64,000 nt of DNA from Aurantiacibacter aquimixticola (GCF_003605475.1 NZ_RAHX01000001.1:1240001-1304000), one strand, 5' to 3'. Positions 44,869 to 57,038 are shown, counted from the stretch's first letter. Numbers and translations: made by a program. Notes: generated from the sequence alone by a model not told the origin.

Positions 44869-47800
44869 TTAGAAGCGGATGCTCACCGAACCGAAGAACT
44901 CGCGGCCGTTCAGATCGTAACCGTTGCCGATCGGCGTGTTCGAAATGCCGAACACTTCCGCGGTGTCGATCAGCGGCGGGTTTTCGTCGAACACGTTGGT
45001 GACACCGGCACGCAGCACGATATCGTCGCTGAAGTTGTAGCGCAGCGACAGCGTGTGGACGAAGTAGTCATCCGCGAAGCCGACATTCTTACAGTAAACG
45101 CCGTCACCCTGGACGATGCCATCCAGGTTGCCGTCGTCATCGCGAGAACCGGCGCCGAGGCAGGTGTCGGAGAAGAAACCGGTGAATTCACCTGCTTCGT
45201 TGTATCCGAACGCGTCGGAGAACTCGTCACGACCAGGAACCGACTGCTCGGTTTCACCGATCCAGCGGGTCTGCCATGTGACGGCGAAGTCCGAATACGC
45301 GGCCGAGAAGACGGCACGACCGGTCCACTCGGGGAAACCGAACTCTCCGGCATCCTCATCGAAATCCTCTTCGAGATTTTCGTTGATGAACGTCGTGCTG
45401 CGCTCGATCAGATGGTTGGCCCGAAGGTTCAAGCCGAGGTCGAGAACCTCGCCACCGACTGAGAATTCATAGCCGAAGTCCGCATTGAGATCGATGCCGG
45501 AGACGACTTCCCGGTTCACGTTGATGAAGCCAGCGAAAACATCGGTGATAAGCAAGCGCGCTGCCGGATCTTCACTGTAGGTGATGAAGTCGCAGAACGC
45601 ACTCCGGTCCGTATTATCGTTGGCGAAACAGGAGTTCACGATGAACTGGCCGCTCGGCTCGATGATCGCACCTTCCACGTCGATGTTGTAGAAGTTGAAG
45701 TTGAACGAGAGATCGAACGCTCCCCAGCTTTCCGTCACCGCCAGACCAGCCGTGAGTGACTCGGACGTTTCCGGATCGAGGAACAGGCTGCCGCCGGACG
45801 TGATTTCCGCACTCGCAAACTGGTTCGTGTTGATGCCGGTATCGTTGATGCCGACCTGGGTCGGATCGCGACCCTCACGGCGACAATTCGCCAGAATGTT
45901 CGGATCGCGGCGATCGTTCGCTTCGATGTAACCGCCCTGCGCCTCACTGAATGCAGCATCTGGGACCGCGCACGGATCGAAGATGTTGTTGAAGCCGGAC
46001 TGGCCAGCGAGGAAATTCTCACGCAGGTTCGGTGCGCGGAACGATGTGCCGAAGGTGCCCTTGAGAAGGATCTGCGGGATCGGCTGCCAACCTGCACCCA
46101 GCGAGTAAGTGAAGTTGGTTCCGTAGAACTCATCCTTAGTCACACGACCGGCTGCATTGACGTCCAGTGCACCGAACTGCTCGCTGTCGAAGACCGGAAC
46201 GATCAACTCGCCGAAACCTTCGAGGATGTACTTGTCGCCTTCGGCGCCCTGATCGGCGAAGAAGCCCCAGAACAGACCGTTCGACGCCACGGTATCGGGG
46301 CGGGAATCGAGACTGTCGTAACGATATTCACCACCGAGCACCACCGAGACCGGTCCTGCGGGCAATTCGAAGACATCGCCGGTGATGAAGGTGGAAGCGA
46401 CCACCTGCTCATAGGTGGTGTCGAAGGTGCGCTCGCCGAACAGGTAATCGCGTTCCGCCTGAGTGGCGAAATCGCCGATCGTCTGCGAGAAAAGCGACGG
46501 CGCAAACAGGTTCACCGGCACACAGCCCTGCGCCAGATCGGGCGCGGCCGCACCCGGGTTTGCCAGCGAGTCGACGTCGCAGGGACCATCGTCCAGCAGC
46601 GGGTTGCTCGTTCCCGAAATGTAATCGTCGGCGATACCGTCACCGGTATTGTCGAAGACACCGTCACCGTCGAAATCGGCGGTCGGATCGATACCGAGAG
46701 CCAGCGCCAGACGGTCTTCGCGGATACCACGGCGGATCGAAGACCCTTCCGAACGCGAGTACACGACGGACGATTCGTAGGTCCAGCTGTCGCCGAAGAA
46801 GGGCAGGTCGGCACGCAGGCCGAGCACGCCGCGATACTGCTCCTGCACGGTTTCCACGTTGTTGCGGTCACCGCGAACCGAGACGATCGGACGCGTTGCC
46901 AGCAGTAAGCCGGTGGAAAGCGGCGCCAGCGCACCGAAGTTTTCCTGACCCGGATTGATCCGCTGGAAGTCGTTGTCCGCCGCGCGGCAGTCGATACCAT
47001 CGGGATTGTCGCGGAAGTTACAGGGATTGAACACATTCGTCGCGGGCACCCACGGGAAGAACTGGCCCGTGCCACCGTTCCGCACCGTCACTTCGGCACG
47101 GCTGTAATTCGCTTCAAAGAACGGCGTGAGGTTGAAATCGGTGCCGAGATTGTACTCGCCATAGGTCATGACGTTGTACAGGTCCTGCGGGCTGATGAAA
47201 TCGACATCCTGCTCCGCGGCGTTGCCGTTCAGCTCGAAGAAGTTCACGTCGCGGAAGCCGTCTCCGTCACGATCGGGAAAGTTGCCGAGCGCGTCGAAGG
47301 ACTCCGAGAAACCGGGAATTCCGCTATTTCCAGGAACGCCCAGACCATAGTCGGTCTGGTCATAGTACACGAAGCCAACGCGAGTGGCCTGCGGCTGGAT
47401 GCGCTGCACGATCGATTCGACCTTACATTCGCCGATCGGCGTGCCGACCTCGCCACCGCTCTGAGCGAGGATGGAGGCATTGGTCGCAATATCGAGGCGA
47501 CGAATGTTGCCTTCGGTATCGATTTCGTAATCGGTGTTACAGCCGCTGAGAAAATCGCGGTCACCATTCACGAAGCCGTCGCGACGCGCATATTCGGCAC
47601 CGATGCCGAAGAAGCCACGATCGAACGTTTTGCCCCAGGCGCCGGACACGGTGTAATCGTTGCCGCCGCCCTGCTCGTTGATGTTGCCGCTGGCGAACAC
47701 CTCGAAGCCGTCGATATCCTGGCGCAGGATGATGTTACCCACGCCGGCCACCGCGTCCGAACCGTAGACCGAAGACGCACCGTCCAGCAGCAGGTCGTAA

Positions 47801-48360
47801 CGTGCGACCAGAGAAGTCGGGATCAGGTTGATCGACGGATTGGTCGGCGCGCCTTCCACACCCGCTGGTGCGAGGCGGCGACCGTTGACCAGGAGCAAGG
47901 TGCGGTCGGCACCGAGACCACGCAGGTTCAGCGTCTGCGAACCCGGACCGTTGTTGAGCACGAAACCCTGGAAGGTCGCGTCGATCTGCTGGCCTGCGGC
48001 CGCTTCCGAGCGCTGCAGAATTTCGGTTGCATCGAAATCGCCGACGTCGCGGGATGCTTCGGTCGACAGGATCTGCAGAGGCTGAATGTTGTTGTAGGTG
48101 TCGGTCCGGGCGCGCGAGCCTGTAACGATGATCGCGCCGCCGTCCTGAGTGCCTTGCGCACCGACATCGTCCACTTCGATTTCCTCGAGCGGATCGTTAT
48201 CGACGACACTGTCCGCCGTGGGTACACATACGCCCGCGTCGTTCAGCTCCTCATTTTCATCGCAGACATCCTGCGCACTGGCAGGCGCGCCTGCGAGGAG
48301 AGCCACTGCCGAAACGGAAATGGCGAGGCCCGTCAGGGCATTCGTGTGAAACTTTTTCAT
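44869..48360 (-). CDS. TonB-dependent outer-membrane receptor
   Basis: Large 22-strand barrel receptor using TonB energy to import a siderophore, vitamin or glycan. 1163 residues from ATG 48360. Signal peptide MKKFHTNALTGLAISVSAVALLAGAPASAQ, then a short Cys-containing segment (DVCDENEELNDAGVCVPT), a likely TonB-box region (GGAIIVTGSRARTD), the plug (ATEILQRSEAAAGQQIDATFQGF, LNLRGLGADRTLLLVNGRRLAP, LLLDGASSVYGSDAVAGVGNII) and a long barrel. The end is EFFGSVSIRF, with the usual terminal aromatic. Many Cys pairs and acidic loops are seen. Substrate unknown. A stub of a second receptor lies about 430 bp upstream on the other strand. Confidence 0.93.
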   Translation of the reverse strand: MKKFHTNALTGLAISVSAVALLAGAPASAQDVCDENEELNDAGVCVPTADSVVDNDPLEEIEVDDVGAQGTQDGGAIIVTGSRARTDTYNNIQPLQILSTEASRDVGDFDATEILQRSEAAAGQQIDATFQGFVLNNGPGSQTLNLRGLGADRTLLLVNGRRLAPAGVEGAPTNPSINLIPTSLVARYDLLLDGASSVYGSDAVAGVGNIILRQDIDGFEVFASGNINEQGGGNDYTVSGAWGKTFDRGFFGIGAEYARRDGFVNGDRDFLSGCNTDYEIDTEGNIRRLDIATNASILAQSGGEVGTPIGECKVESIVQRIQPQATRVGFVYYDQTDYGLGVPGNSGIPGFSESFDALGNFPDRDGDGFRDVNFFELNGNAAEQDVDFISPQDLYNVMTYGEYNLGTDFNLTPFFEANYSRAEVTVRNGGTGQFFPWVPATNVFNPCNFRDNPDGIDCRAADNDFQRINPGQENFGALAPLSTGLLLATRPIVSVRGDRNNVETVQEQYRGVLGLRADLPFFGDSWTYESSVVYSRSEGSSIRRGIREDRLALALGIDPTADFDGDGVFDNTGDGIADDYISGTSNPLLDDGPCDVDSLANPGAAAPDLAQGCVPVNLFAPSLFSQTIGDFATQAERDYLFGERTFDTTYEQVVASTFITGDVFELPAGPVSVVLGGEYRYDSLDSRPDTVASNGLFWGFFADQGAEGDKYILEGFGELIVPVFDSEQFGALDVNAAGRVTKDEFYGTNFTYSLGAGWQPIPQILLKGTFGTSFRAPNLRENFLAGQSGFNNIFDPCAVPDAAFSEAQGGYIEANDRRDPNILANCRREGRDPTQVGINDTGINTNQFASAEITSGGSLFLDPETSESLTAGLAVTESWGAFDLSFNFNFYNIDVEGAIIEPSGQFIVNSCFANDNTDRSAFCDFITYSEDPAARLLITDVFAGFINVNREVVSGIDLNADFGYEFSVGGEVLDLGLNLRANHLIERSTTFINENLEEDFDEDAGEFGFPEWTGRAVFSAAYSDFAVTWQTRWIGETEQSVPGRDEFSDAFGYNEAGEFTGFFSDTCLGAGSRDDDGNLDGIVQGDGVYCKNVGFADDYFVHTLSLRYNFSDDIVLRAGVTNVFDENPPLIDTAEVFGISNTPIGNGYDLNGREFFGSVSIRF

Positions 48361-48792
48361 GTTTGTCCCGTCCACCTAGATAATCAGTTCGCAAACCGCC
48401 CCGCGCGGCACCGGCAATGGGTAAGACCTGGTGCTGCGACTAGCGAACGGCATGCAGGGTAAGCTGCGATTCCAAAACGCTGCGAATGGCTGACTGCAAT
48501 AGCGCCCGCCCCTTGTCGAGCCGCGACACCTCGATGTTGTCAGGAAATTGTAAGATTTGGTCGCGTCTGTGACTAAATTCCCACACAAGACGCCGCTATC
48601 GGACCAATTGCATTTGGATATCGACGAACCGCAAGTTCGCGCCCTTGCGAGGGTTCAGGAGTGTTGTTGCGTTGCAACATCCAGCGGATCAATTTGCCTC
48701 AACGCGCCGGTCGCGATTGCGCGCTGGGACATATGCGCGCAGCGTTCCGGCGAGGGACTATTGCATTCATGCCTGAGCAAGGGATCTACTGA
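48361..48792. other. Intergenic region between the receptor gene and the receptor stub
   Basis: 432 bases without a credible gene; the small open frames here show no recognisable feature. It must hold the promoter of the minus-strand receptor, but no clear -35/-10 pair was found. An inverted repeat TGTTGC GTT GCAACA is at 48665-48679. The end nearest the stub carries an AAGGG ribosome-site-like sequence (48779-48783) before ATG 48794. Confidence 0.5.
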
Positions 48793-48993
48793 CATGAAAT
48801 TTCAAAACGCCTTGAAGGCCACGATGTTTCGATCACTTACGAGTACAATGACGATTTCTCGATCTATGCCGGCGTCAACAACATCACCGATGAAGAACCG
48901 TATCCGACAAACTTCGCCTATCCGGTGAATCCGTACGGAACGTATTTCTTCCTCGGCATCCGTTTGAGCGGGGACCGCATCCCCGGCCTCTGA
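48793..48993 (+). pseudogene. C-terminal stub of a TonB-dependent receptor
   Basis: Reading from 48796 gives EISKRLEGHDVSITYEYNDD, then the frame continues with FSIYAGVNNITDEEPYP, TNFAYPVNPYGTYFFLGIR and a stop at 48991. NNITDEEPY followed by a YGTYFFLGIRL strand is the hallmark of TonB-dependent receptor C-termini. A stop (48790) closes the frame upstream, so only about 66 codons remain. In another frame, ATG 48794 starts MKFQNALKA, similar to receptor signal-peptide starts, with a ribosome site upstream. This suggests that an internal deletion joined the gene's start to its end out of frame. A strong terminator still follows. Confidence 0.75.
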
Positions 48994-49013
48994 TCTTCAG
49001 ACAAGGAGACACG

Positions 49014-49047
49014 AAAAAGGGCGGGGAGCAATCCCCGCCCTTTTTCT
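49014..49047. terminator. Bidirectional terminator between the receptor stub and clpB
   Basis: AAAAAGGGCGGGGA and TCCCCGCCCTTTTT form a perfect stem around a 4-base loop, with A/T tracts on both sides. It ends 26 bases before the clpB stop, serving that minus-strand gene as well as the stub. Confidence 0.92.
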
Positions 49048-49072
49048 TTGGCATACCGCGATATCGCCGCGA

Positions 49073-51652
<2,580 letters not shown>

Positions 51653-51685
51653 GCCCTGTCGGTCCCTCAGTCTGTTACCCGTGAC

Positions 51686-51713
51686 AGATAGTGTTGCATT
51701 TGCGCAACACAAG
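51686..51713 (-). promoter_or_regulatory. Heat-shock (RpoH-type) promoter of clpB
   Basis: On the minus strand CTTG (51713-51710), 17 bases, then ACTATCT (51692-51686) match the alphaproteobacterial sigma-32 pattern CTTG-N17-CYTATNT at all but one position. The spacer contains the inverted repeat TGTTGC-N6-GCAACA, which may be a second regulator's site. Transcription would start near 51679, leaving a leader of about 27 bases. Confidence 0.68.
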
Positions 51714-51821
51714 TGCTGTCCGACCCGCCAATTCGATCGTTTGTCGAATGTGTTTCATCAACTTCAATAGCGCATGCCGAACCGGGTTCCACAAGCGGCG
51801 AAGCGTGCTAACACGGCGCGC

Positions 51822-54695
51822 ATGAAAATTACCGCCGCGTTCACCACCGCTCTCGCTGCCATCTCGCTTTCCGCCTGCGCCACGGCGCAGTCGGACATGG
51901 CCGTCGCCGAACCGATCGCGGTAGTCGATGCGGAACCGCAGCCCGCCAGCGTCGAGGAGATCGTCTCCGCGGTCGACATTCCCTACGAGACCTTCACGCT
52001 CGACAATGGCTTGCAGGTGGTCGTCCATACGGATCGCAAGAGCCCGCTGGTCGGCGTCACCACCTATTACCGTGTCGGCTCCAAGCATGAACCGCGCGGG
52101 CGCACCGGCTTCGCCCACCTGTTCGAGCATCTGATGTTTGGCGGCAGCGAGAATGTGGAGAATTTCGACATTCCGCTCGAGGCGGCGGGGTCGACCGGCA
52201 CCAACGGCTCCACCTGGTACGATCGCACGAACTATGTCGAAGTCGTGCCCACCGGCGCTCTCGATCTGGCGTTGATGATGGAAAGCGACCGGATGGGCTA
52301 TCTGCTCGGCGCGGTCACGCAGGAGAAGCTCGATAACCAGCGCGCCGTCGTGCAGAACGAGAAGCGCCAGGGCGACAACAACCCCTACGGCCTTGTCAAT
52401 TACATCATCAGCGAAGGACTGCTGCCGGTCGGCCATCCCTATCGCCACTCGACCATCGGCTCGATGGCGGATCTCTCTGCGGCAAGCCTGGATGACGTGC
52501 AGACCTGGTTCCGCGACAATTACGGGCCTAACAATGTGGTCCTCGCGCTGACGGGCGATATCGATGCCGAGACCGCGCGGCCCAAGGTCGAACGCTGGTT
52601 CGGCGCCATCGAGCGCGGACCGGATGTGGTGACGCGCGAGGCAGGTCCGGTCACGCTTGCAGAACCTGCCAGCCGCACGATTACCGACCAGGTCCCGCAG
52701 ACGCGTATCTATCAGGCATGGACAGGCCCGGGCATGGGCCACCCCGATGCGGTGCCGCTGCAGGTCGGCATGTCGATCCTCGGCGGGCTGCAATCCTCGC
52801 GTCTCGACAATGCTCTCGTGCGCGGCGAAGAGGTGGCAGTCGCCGTTTCCGCTTATTCACAGCAGCACGAACAGCTGAGCTTCCTGCAGACGCTGGCCGT
52901 GGTGAAGGACGGTGTCGAGCGCGATACGGTACAATCGCTGCTGGAAGGCGAAATCTCGCGCATGCTGTCTGAAGGCCCGACGCAAGAGGAGATCGACCGC
53001 GCGGCCACGCAGATCGCCGCCAGCGCTATCGGCGCACAGGAGCGGGTCGGCAATTTCGGCGGCAAGGGCCAGATCCTTGCCGAAGGATTGCTTTACGCCG
53101 GCGATCCCGGCTTCTTCCGCAACGAGTTGGAACGCGTCGCTTCGCTGACACCCGGCGAAGTGCAGGCCGCGATGCAGCGCTGGCTGTCGCGCCCGTCATT
53201 CACGCTCACGGTCGAGCCGGGCGAGCGTACGCTCGACGGCGGCGAGCTCGGGGGATGGGGCGACGAGGCGAGCACACCCGCACCCGAACCGGATACCGGC
53301 TCCGACGCGCAGGTTGCTCGCACGGGTCCGGAACGCGAATTACCGACCCCCGAACCTGTCGGCGAGCTGACCTTCCCCGATGTCGAGCGGGCCACGCTTT
53401 CCAATGGCATACCTGTGATCCTTGCCCGCCGCACCGCGGTGCCGCAGGTTTCGATGGCGATGACCTTTCAGGCGGGCTCAGTCGCCGATCTCATCGGTCA
53501 GGCCGGCGTGCACCAGACCATGATCGACTTGCTGACGGAGGGCACGACGTCACGCAGCGCGCTCGAGATCGCGGAAGAGCAGGAGGCGCTCGGCCTTTCG
53601 CTCGGCACCGGCGCTGGCGTGGAGACGAGCACGATCAACCTCACCGCTCTGACCGCCAATCTTCGTCCGTCGCTCGAACTGATGGCCGACGTGGTCCGCA
53701 ACCCTGCCTTCGCGCCCGACGACGTGGCCCGAGTCAAAACGCAGCGCATCGCTTCGATTGAACAGCAGCTTGCATCACCTGGTGGCCTCGCTTCGCAAGC
53801 GTTCATGCCGCTGATCTATGGCGAGAACCATCCCTATGCCTACGCCTCCAGCGCTGGCGACGCCGATGTCGTGGCGGCATTGAGCGCCCAGGATATCGCG
53901 GCGGAACATGCCGAGTGGATTCGCCCCGATCTCGCCACCATCACGGCCGTAGGCGATGTGACGATGGACGAACTCGTCGCTGCGCTAGAAGCGAGCTTCG
54001 GCGACTGGCAGGCTCCGGCGACGCCTGTCCCGACAGTCGATCTCGCCGTCGCCACGCCGGAGCCGAAAGCGCGGCTGGTGGTCGTCGACCGTCCGAATTC
54101 GCCCTCCAGCTTCCTTCTGCTCGGCCGCCTCACGCCCTTCCAGGGCCAGCCCGAGGGCTTCGAAGCGGTCGAACTGGCCAACGAAGTGATCGGCAACGGC
54201 TTCCTTTCGCGCCTGAATAACGATCTGCGCGAGACGAAGGGCTGGACCTACGGCATCGGCTCCTTCATCGCGAGCGCGCAGGGGCCTCGCCGTCTGCAAG
54301 TCGGCACGCAGGTGCAGGCAGACCGCACGGCGGACTCGATCCGCGTGATCTTCGATCAGATGTCCGCCTTCCCGCTCACCCGACCGACGGAGCCGGTGGA
54401 AGTCCAGCGTGTGACGGACGGCAATATTCGCAACCTGCCCAATCGTTTTGAAACGAACGGTCAGGTGCTCGGAGCGCTGCTGTCCAACCAGCAGCTTGGC
54501 CGCGATTTGCGCTATCAGGCGAACCTGCCCGCGATCTACCGCACGATCGATGCCGCGGCGATCGACCGGGCGGCGGGCGAATACCTCCAGCCGGAGGACT
54601 TCGTCATCGTAGTGGTGGGCGATCGCGAGGTGATCGAGGAGCAGCTCGATACGCTCGATATCGAAGCGGAATATATCGACGCCGATAATCTTTGA
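51822..54695 (+). CDS. M16-family (insulinase-type) metalloprotease lipoprotein
   Basis: 957 residues. Signal MKITAAFTTALAAISLSAC with lipobox Cys19, so anchored to the cell envelope. Two M16 modules: the first has the inverted zinc motif HLFEH (His99, Glu102, His103), with a downstream Glu in the ENEKRQ-like VVQNEKRQGDNNPYG region. The second (from about residue 530) has GVHQTMIDLLTEG in the equivalent place and lacks the motif, as expected for the paired inactive half. The two-module single chain resembles bacterial pitrilysin-type peptidases. It is divergent from clpB. Confidence 0.93.
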   Translation: MKITAAFTTALAAISLSACATAQSDMAVAEPIAVVDAEPQPASVEEIVSAVDIPYETFTLDNGLQVVVHTDRKSPLVGVTTYYRVGSKHEPRGRTGFAHLFEHLMFGGSENVENFDIPLEAAGSTGTNGSTWYDRTNYVEVVPTGALDLALMMESDRMGYLLGAVTQEKLDNQRAVVQNEKRQGDNNPYGLVNYIISEGLLPVGHPYRHSTIGSMADLSAASLDDVQTWFRDNYGPNNVVLALTGDIDAETARPKVERWFGAIERGPDVVTREAGPVTLAEPASRTITDQVPQTRIYQAWTGPGMGHPDAVPLQVGMSILGGLQSSRLDNALVRGEEVAVAVSAYSQQHEQLSFLQTLAVVKDGVERDTVQSLLEGEISRMLSEGPTQEEIDRAATQIAASAIGAQERVGNFGGKGQILAEGLLYAGDPGFFRNELERVASLTPGEVQAAMQRWLSRPSFTLTVEPGERTLDGGELGGWGDEASTPAPEPDTGSDAQVARTGPERELPTPEPVGELTFPDVERATLSNGIPVILARRTAVPQVSMAMTFQAGSVADLIGQAGVHQTMIDLLTEGTTSRSALEIAEEQEALGLSLGTGAGVETSTINLTALTANLRPSLELMADVVRNPAFAPDDVARVKTQRIASIEQQLASPGGLASQAFMPLIYGENHPYAYASSAGDADVVAALSAQDIAAEHAEWIRPDLATITAVGDVTMDELVAALEASFGDWQAPATPVPTVDLAVATPEPKARLVVVDRPNSPSSFLLLGRLTPFQGQPEGFEAVELANEVIGNGFLSRLNNDLRETKGWTYGIGSFIASAQGPRRLQVGTQVQADRTADSIRVIFDQMSAFPLTRPTEPVEVQRVTDGNIRNLPNRFETNGQVLGALLSNQQLGRDLRYQANLPAIYRTIDAAAIDRAAGEYLQPEDFVIVVVGDREVIEEQLDTLDIEAEYIDADNL

Positions 54696-54702
54696 TCGCG
54701 GC

Positions 54703-55251
54703 GTGCCGCGCCTGATCGCCTTCAACAAGCCGTTCGGCGTTCTCTCGCAATTCACCGATGCCCGCTCCCCGACAGAGCGGCCCACGCTATCGGCCTATAT
54801 CGATGTGCCGCGCGTCTATCCGGCGGGCAGGCTGGACCGGGACAGCGAGGGGCTGCTGCTCCTGACCGACGACGGTCGACTGCAGGCGCGCATCGCCGAT
54901 CCGAAACACAAGATGGCGAAGACCTATCTGGTGCAGGTGGAAGGTGCGCCGGATGAGGCCGCACTCGACAGGCTCCGCCGTGGAGTCGAGCTCAAAGACG
55001 GCGTGACCCGCCCTGCCGAGGTCGAAGCCATCGATCCGCCCGATCTGTGGCCGCGCGATCCACCCGTGCGGTTTCGCAAGACTGTCCCCGATAGCTGGCT
55101 ACGCCTCACCATATGCGAGGGACGAAACAGGCAGGTTCGACGCATGACGGCAGCAATCGGCAATCCGACCTTACGGCTGGTGCGGTGGAGGATCGGCAAA
55201 CACACACTCGACGGCATTCCGCCCGGCGAGTGGCGGGAACTCGCGCTCTGA
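54703..55251 (+). CDS. rluE: 23S rRNA pseudouridine synthase, RluE/RsuA family
   Basis: Converts a 23S rRNA uridine to pseudouridine. 182 residues starting at GTG 54703. The RsuA-family core begins MPRLIAFNKPFGVLSQFTDA without an S4 domain, as in RluE. The catalytic Asp45 lies in AGRLDRDSEGLLLLTDDG, and the motif GRNRQVRRM is present. Its short length and lack of S4 favour RluE over RluB/RsuA. It starts 7 bp after the M16 gene. Confidence 0.88.
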   Translation: MPRLIAFNKPFGVLSQFTDARSPTERPTLSAYIDVPRVYPAGRLDRDSEGLLLLTDDGRLQARIADPKHKMAKTYLVQVEGAPDEAALDRLRRGVELKDGVTRPAEVEAIDPPDLWPRDPPVRFRKTVPDSWLRLTICEGRNRQVRRMTAAIGNPTLRLVRWRIGKHTLDGIPPGEWRELAL

Positions 55252-55310
55252 CCTTGCGCTTGTATCGCAAAGCGGGCAGCGAGCCGCTCGATCAAACAGG
55301 AGATTTTCGA

Positions 55311-55619
55311 ATGAGCAATGTCGGCGGCACTTACGATTTCGTGGTCAACAGCCCGATGGGCGAACAGACCGGCACGATGACAGTCGTCCCCAACGAAGAG
55401 GGCACCGCCTTCGACGGCTCTCTTTCCGGCTCGCTCGGCCAGATGGATATCAAGGACGGCGTGATCGAGGGGGACACGCTGCTCTGGAAAATGAAAATGA
55501 GTATGCCGCTGCCGATGACGCTCGATTGCCAGGCGACCGTAAATGGCGACGACGTCACCGGCACGATCGATGCGGGCATGATGGGCACCATGCCGCTGAC
55601 CGCCACCCGCAAGAACTGA
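55311..55619 (+). CDS. Small beta-rich protein of unknown function
   Basis: 102 residues from ATG 55311, with AGGAG 10 bases upstream. MSNVGGTYDFVVNSPMGEQTGTMTV and the repeated strand pattern (FDGSLSGSLGQMDIKDGVIEGDTLLWKMKMSMPLPMTLDCQATVNGDDVTGTI) suggest a compact beta barrel, with an unusual number of Met residues. There is no signal peptide. I have no family name for it, though similar short modules follow other enzymes in proteobacteria. A terminator follows, so it probably ends the rluE-led unit or stands alone. Confidence 0.7.
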   Translation: MSNVGGTYDFVVNSPMGEQTGTMTVVPNEEGTAFDGSLSGSLGQMDIKDGVIEGDTLLWKMKMSMPLPMTLDCQATVNGDDVTGTIDAGMMGTMPLTATRKN

Positions 55620-55640
55620 GCGACCGTCACTACGGCCTTT

Positions 55641-55680
55641 GGGGGCGTCCGGGAACCGACCGGGCGCCCCCTTCGCTTTT
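55641..55680 (+). terminator. Intrinsic terminator after the small beta-rich gene
   Basis: GGGGGCG and CGCCCCC form the outer stem, with an inner CCGG/CCGG pair, followed by TTCGCTTTT. It falls 22 bases after the stop, right before the ABC1 kinase's ribosome site. Confidence 0.72.
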
Positions 55681-55697
55681 GCGGCAAGGAGTGTTTC

Positions 55698-57038
55698 TTG
55701 GACGACGATAGCGACAATTACCGCAGCCGCAGCGTGCCGAGCAGCCGCGCCGGGCGCCTTGGCGCATTCGGCAAGCTGGCGGGCGGTGTCGCCGGTGGCG
55801 TGCTGGCGGAAGGCGCGCGGCGGCTCGCCCGCGGAGAGCGCCCGCGCCTGCGCGATGCGGTGCTGACGCCGGGCAATGCCATGCGCCTGGCGGACCAGCT
55901 TGCTCACCTGCGCGGCGCGGCGATGAAGCTGGGCCAGATGATCAGCATGGACGCCGGCGACATGCTGCCGCCCGAACTTGCCACGATCCTTGCCCGCGTG
56001 CGCGAACAGGCCGACCGCATGCCGCCGAAGCAATTGCGCGACGTGCTCGATGCCGAATGGGGCGAGGGCTGGCTCGGCCGTTTCGGCAAGTTCAATCCGC
56101 GTCCCATCGCAGCCGCCTCGATCGGCCAGGTCCATCGCGCCGTCACCAAGGACGGGCGCGAGATCGCGATCAAGGTGCAATATCCCGGCGTGAAGGAAAG
56201 CATCGACGCCGATGTCGACAATGTAGCGACCCTGCTGCGCATTTCCGGCCTGCTGCCGAAGGAACTCGATATCGCGCCACTGCTCGCAGAGGCGAAGCGG
56301 CAGTTGCACGAGGAAGCCGATTACGAGCGCGAGGGCGCGCAGATGATGCGCTATCGTGAGCGCCTGGCGGGCGAGGATCATTTCGTGGTCCCTGCCATCG
56401 CGGAAGAATTCTCGACCGGCCGCGTTCTGGCGATGGACTTCATTCCCGGCAGGCCAGTGGAAGAACTCGAAAACGCCTCTCAAGATGAACGCGACAGAGC
56501 CACGCGCCGCATCATCGAGCTTGTGCTGCGCGAACTCTTTGAATTCGGCGTCATGCAGACCGATCCCAACTTCGCCAATTACCGCTACCAGCCTGCCAGC
56601 GGAAAGCTGGTGCTGCTCGACTTCGGGGCCACGCGCGCCGTCGATCCCGCCATCGCGGTATCGTATCGCAAGCTGCTGGGCGCAGGCCTCGCCAAGGATC
56701 GCGACGCGGTTCGCGCAGCCGCTATCGAGGCCGGTTTCGTCGGCCCCGGCGTCATCGCAGAACATGGCGAACGGTTCGACCGGATGATCGACGTGATCCT
56801 GCAGGAAATGCACCGCGACGGTCCCTTCGATTTCGGCGACCGCGCATTCGTGTCCGTGCTGAGGGACGAAGGCATGGAGATGGCGCAGGACCGCGCCACC
56901 TGGCACATCCCGCCGGTCGAGATGCTGTTCGTCCAGCGCAAGATCAGCGGCACCGCCCTGCTCGGCGCGCGGCTGAAGGCACGGGTCGATGTGCGCGAAC
57001 TGGTGCGGCCTTACGTCAGCGATCCGCGCAAAGCCTGA
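55698..57038 (+). CDS. ABC1/UbiB-family atypical kinase
   Basis: 446 residues beginning at TTG 55698, supported by AAGGAG at 7-base spacing. The family's KxGQ motif appears as Lys77-LGQ in LRGAAMKLGQMISMDAGDMLP. The Ala-rich loop AAASIGQVHRA follows, then the Lys strand EIAIKVQYPGVKESIDADVDNV, and the DFG-like LLDFGATRAVD. UbiB/AarF proteins act in ubiquinone synthesis or lipid handling; this one lacks the C-terminal membrane helices of UbiB, so the role is open. Its end overlaps trmL tail to tail by 28 bp. Confidence 0.88.
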   Translation: MDDDSDNYRSRSVPSSRAGRLGAFGKLAGGVAGGVLAEGARRLARGERPRLRDAVLTPGNAMRLADQLAHLRGAAMKLGQMISMDAGDMLPPELATILARVREQADRMPPKQLRDVLDAEWGEGWLGRFGKFNPRPIAAASIGQVHRAVTKDGREIAIKVQYPGVKESIDADVDNVATLLRISGLLPKELDIAPLLAEAKRQLHEEADYEREGAQMMRYRERLAGEDHFVVPAIAEEFSTGRVLAMDFIPGRPVEELENASQDERDRATRRIIELVLRELFEFGVMQTDPNFANYRYQPASGKLVLLDFGATRAVDPAIAVSYRKLLGAGLAKDRDAVRAAAIEAGFVGPGVIAEHGERFDRMIDVILQEMHRDGPFDFGDRAFVSVLRDEGMEMAQDRATWHIPPVEMLFVQRKISGTALLGARLKARVDVRELVRPYVSDPRKA

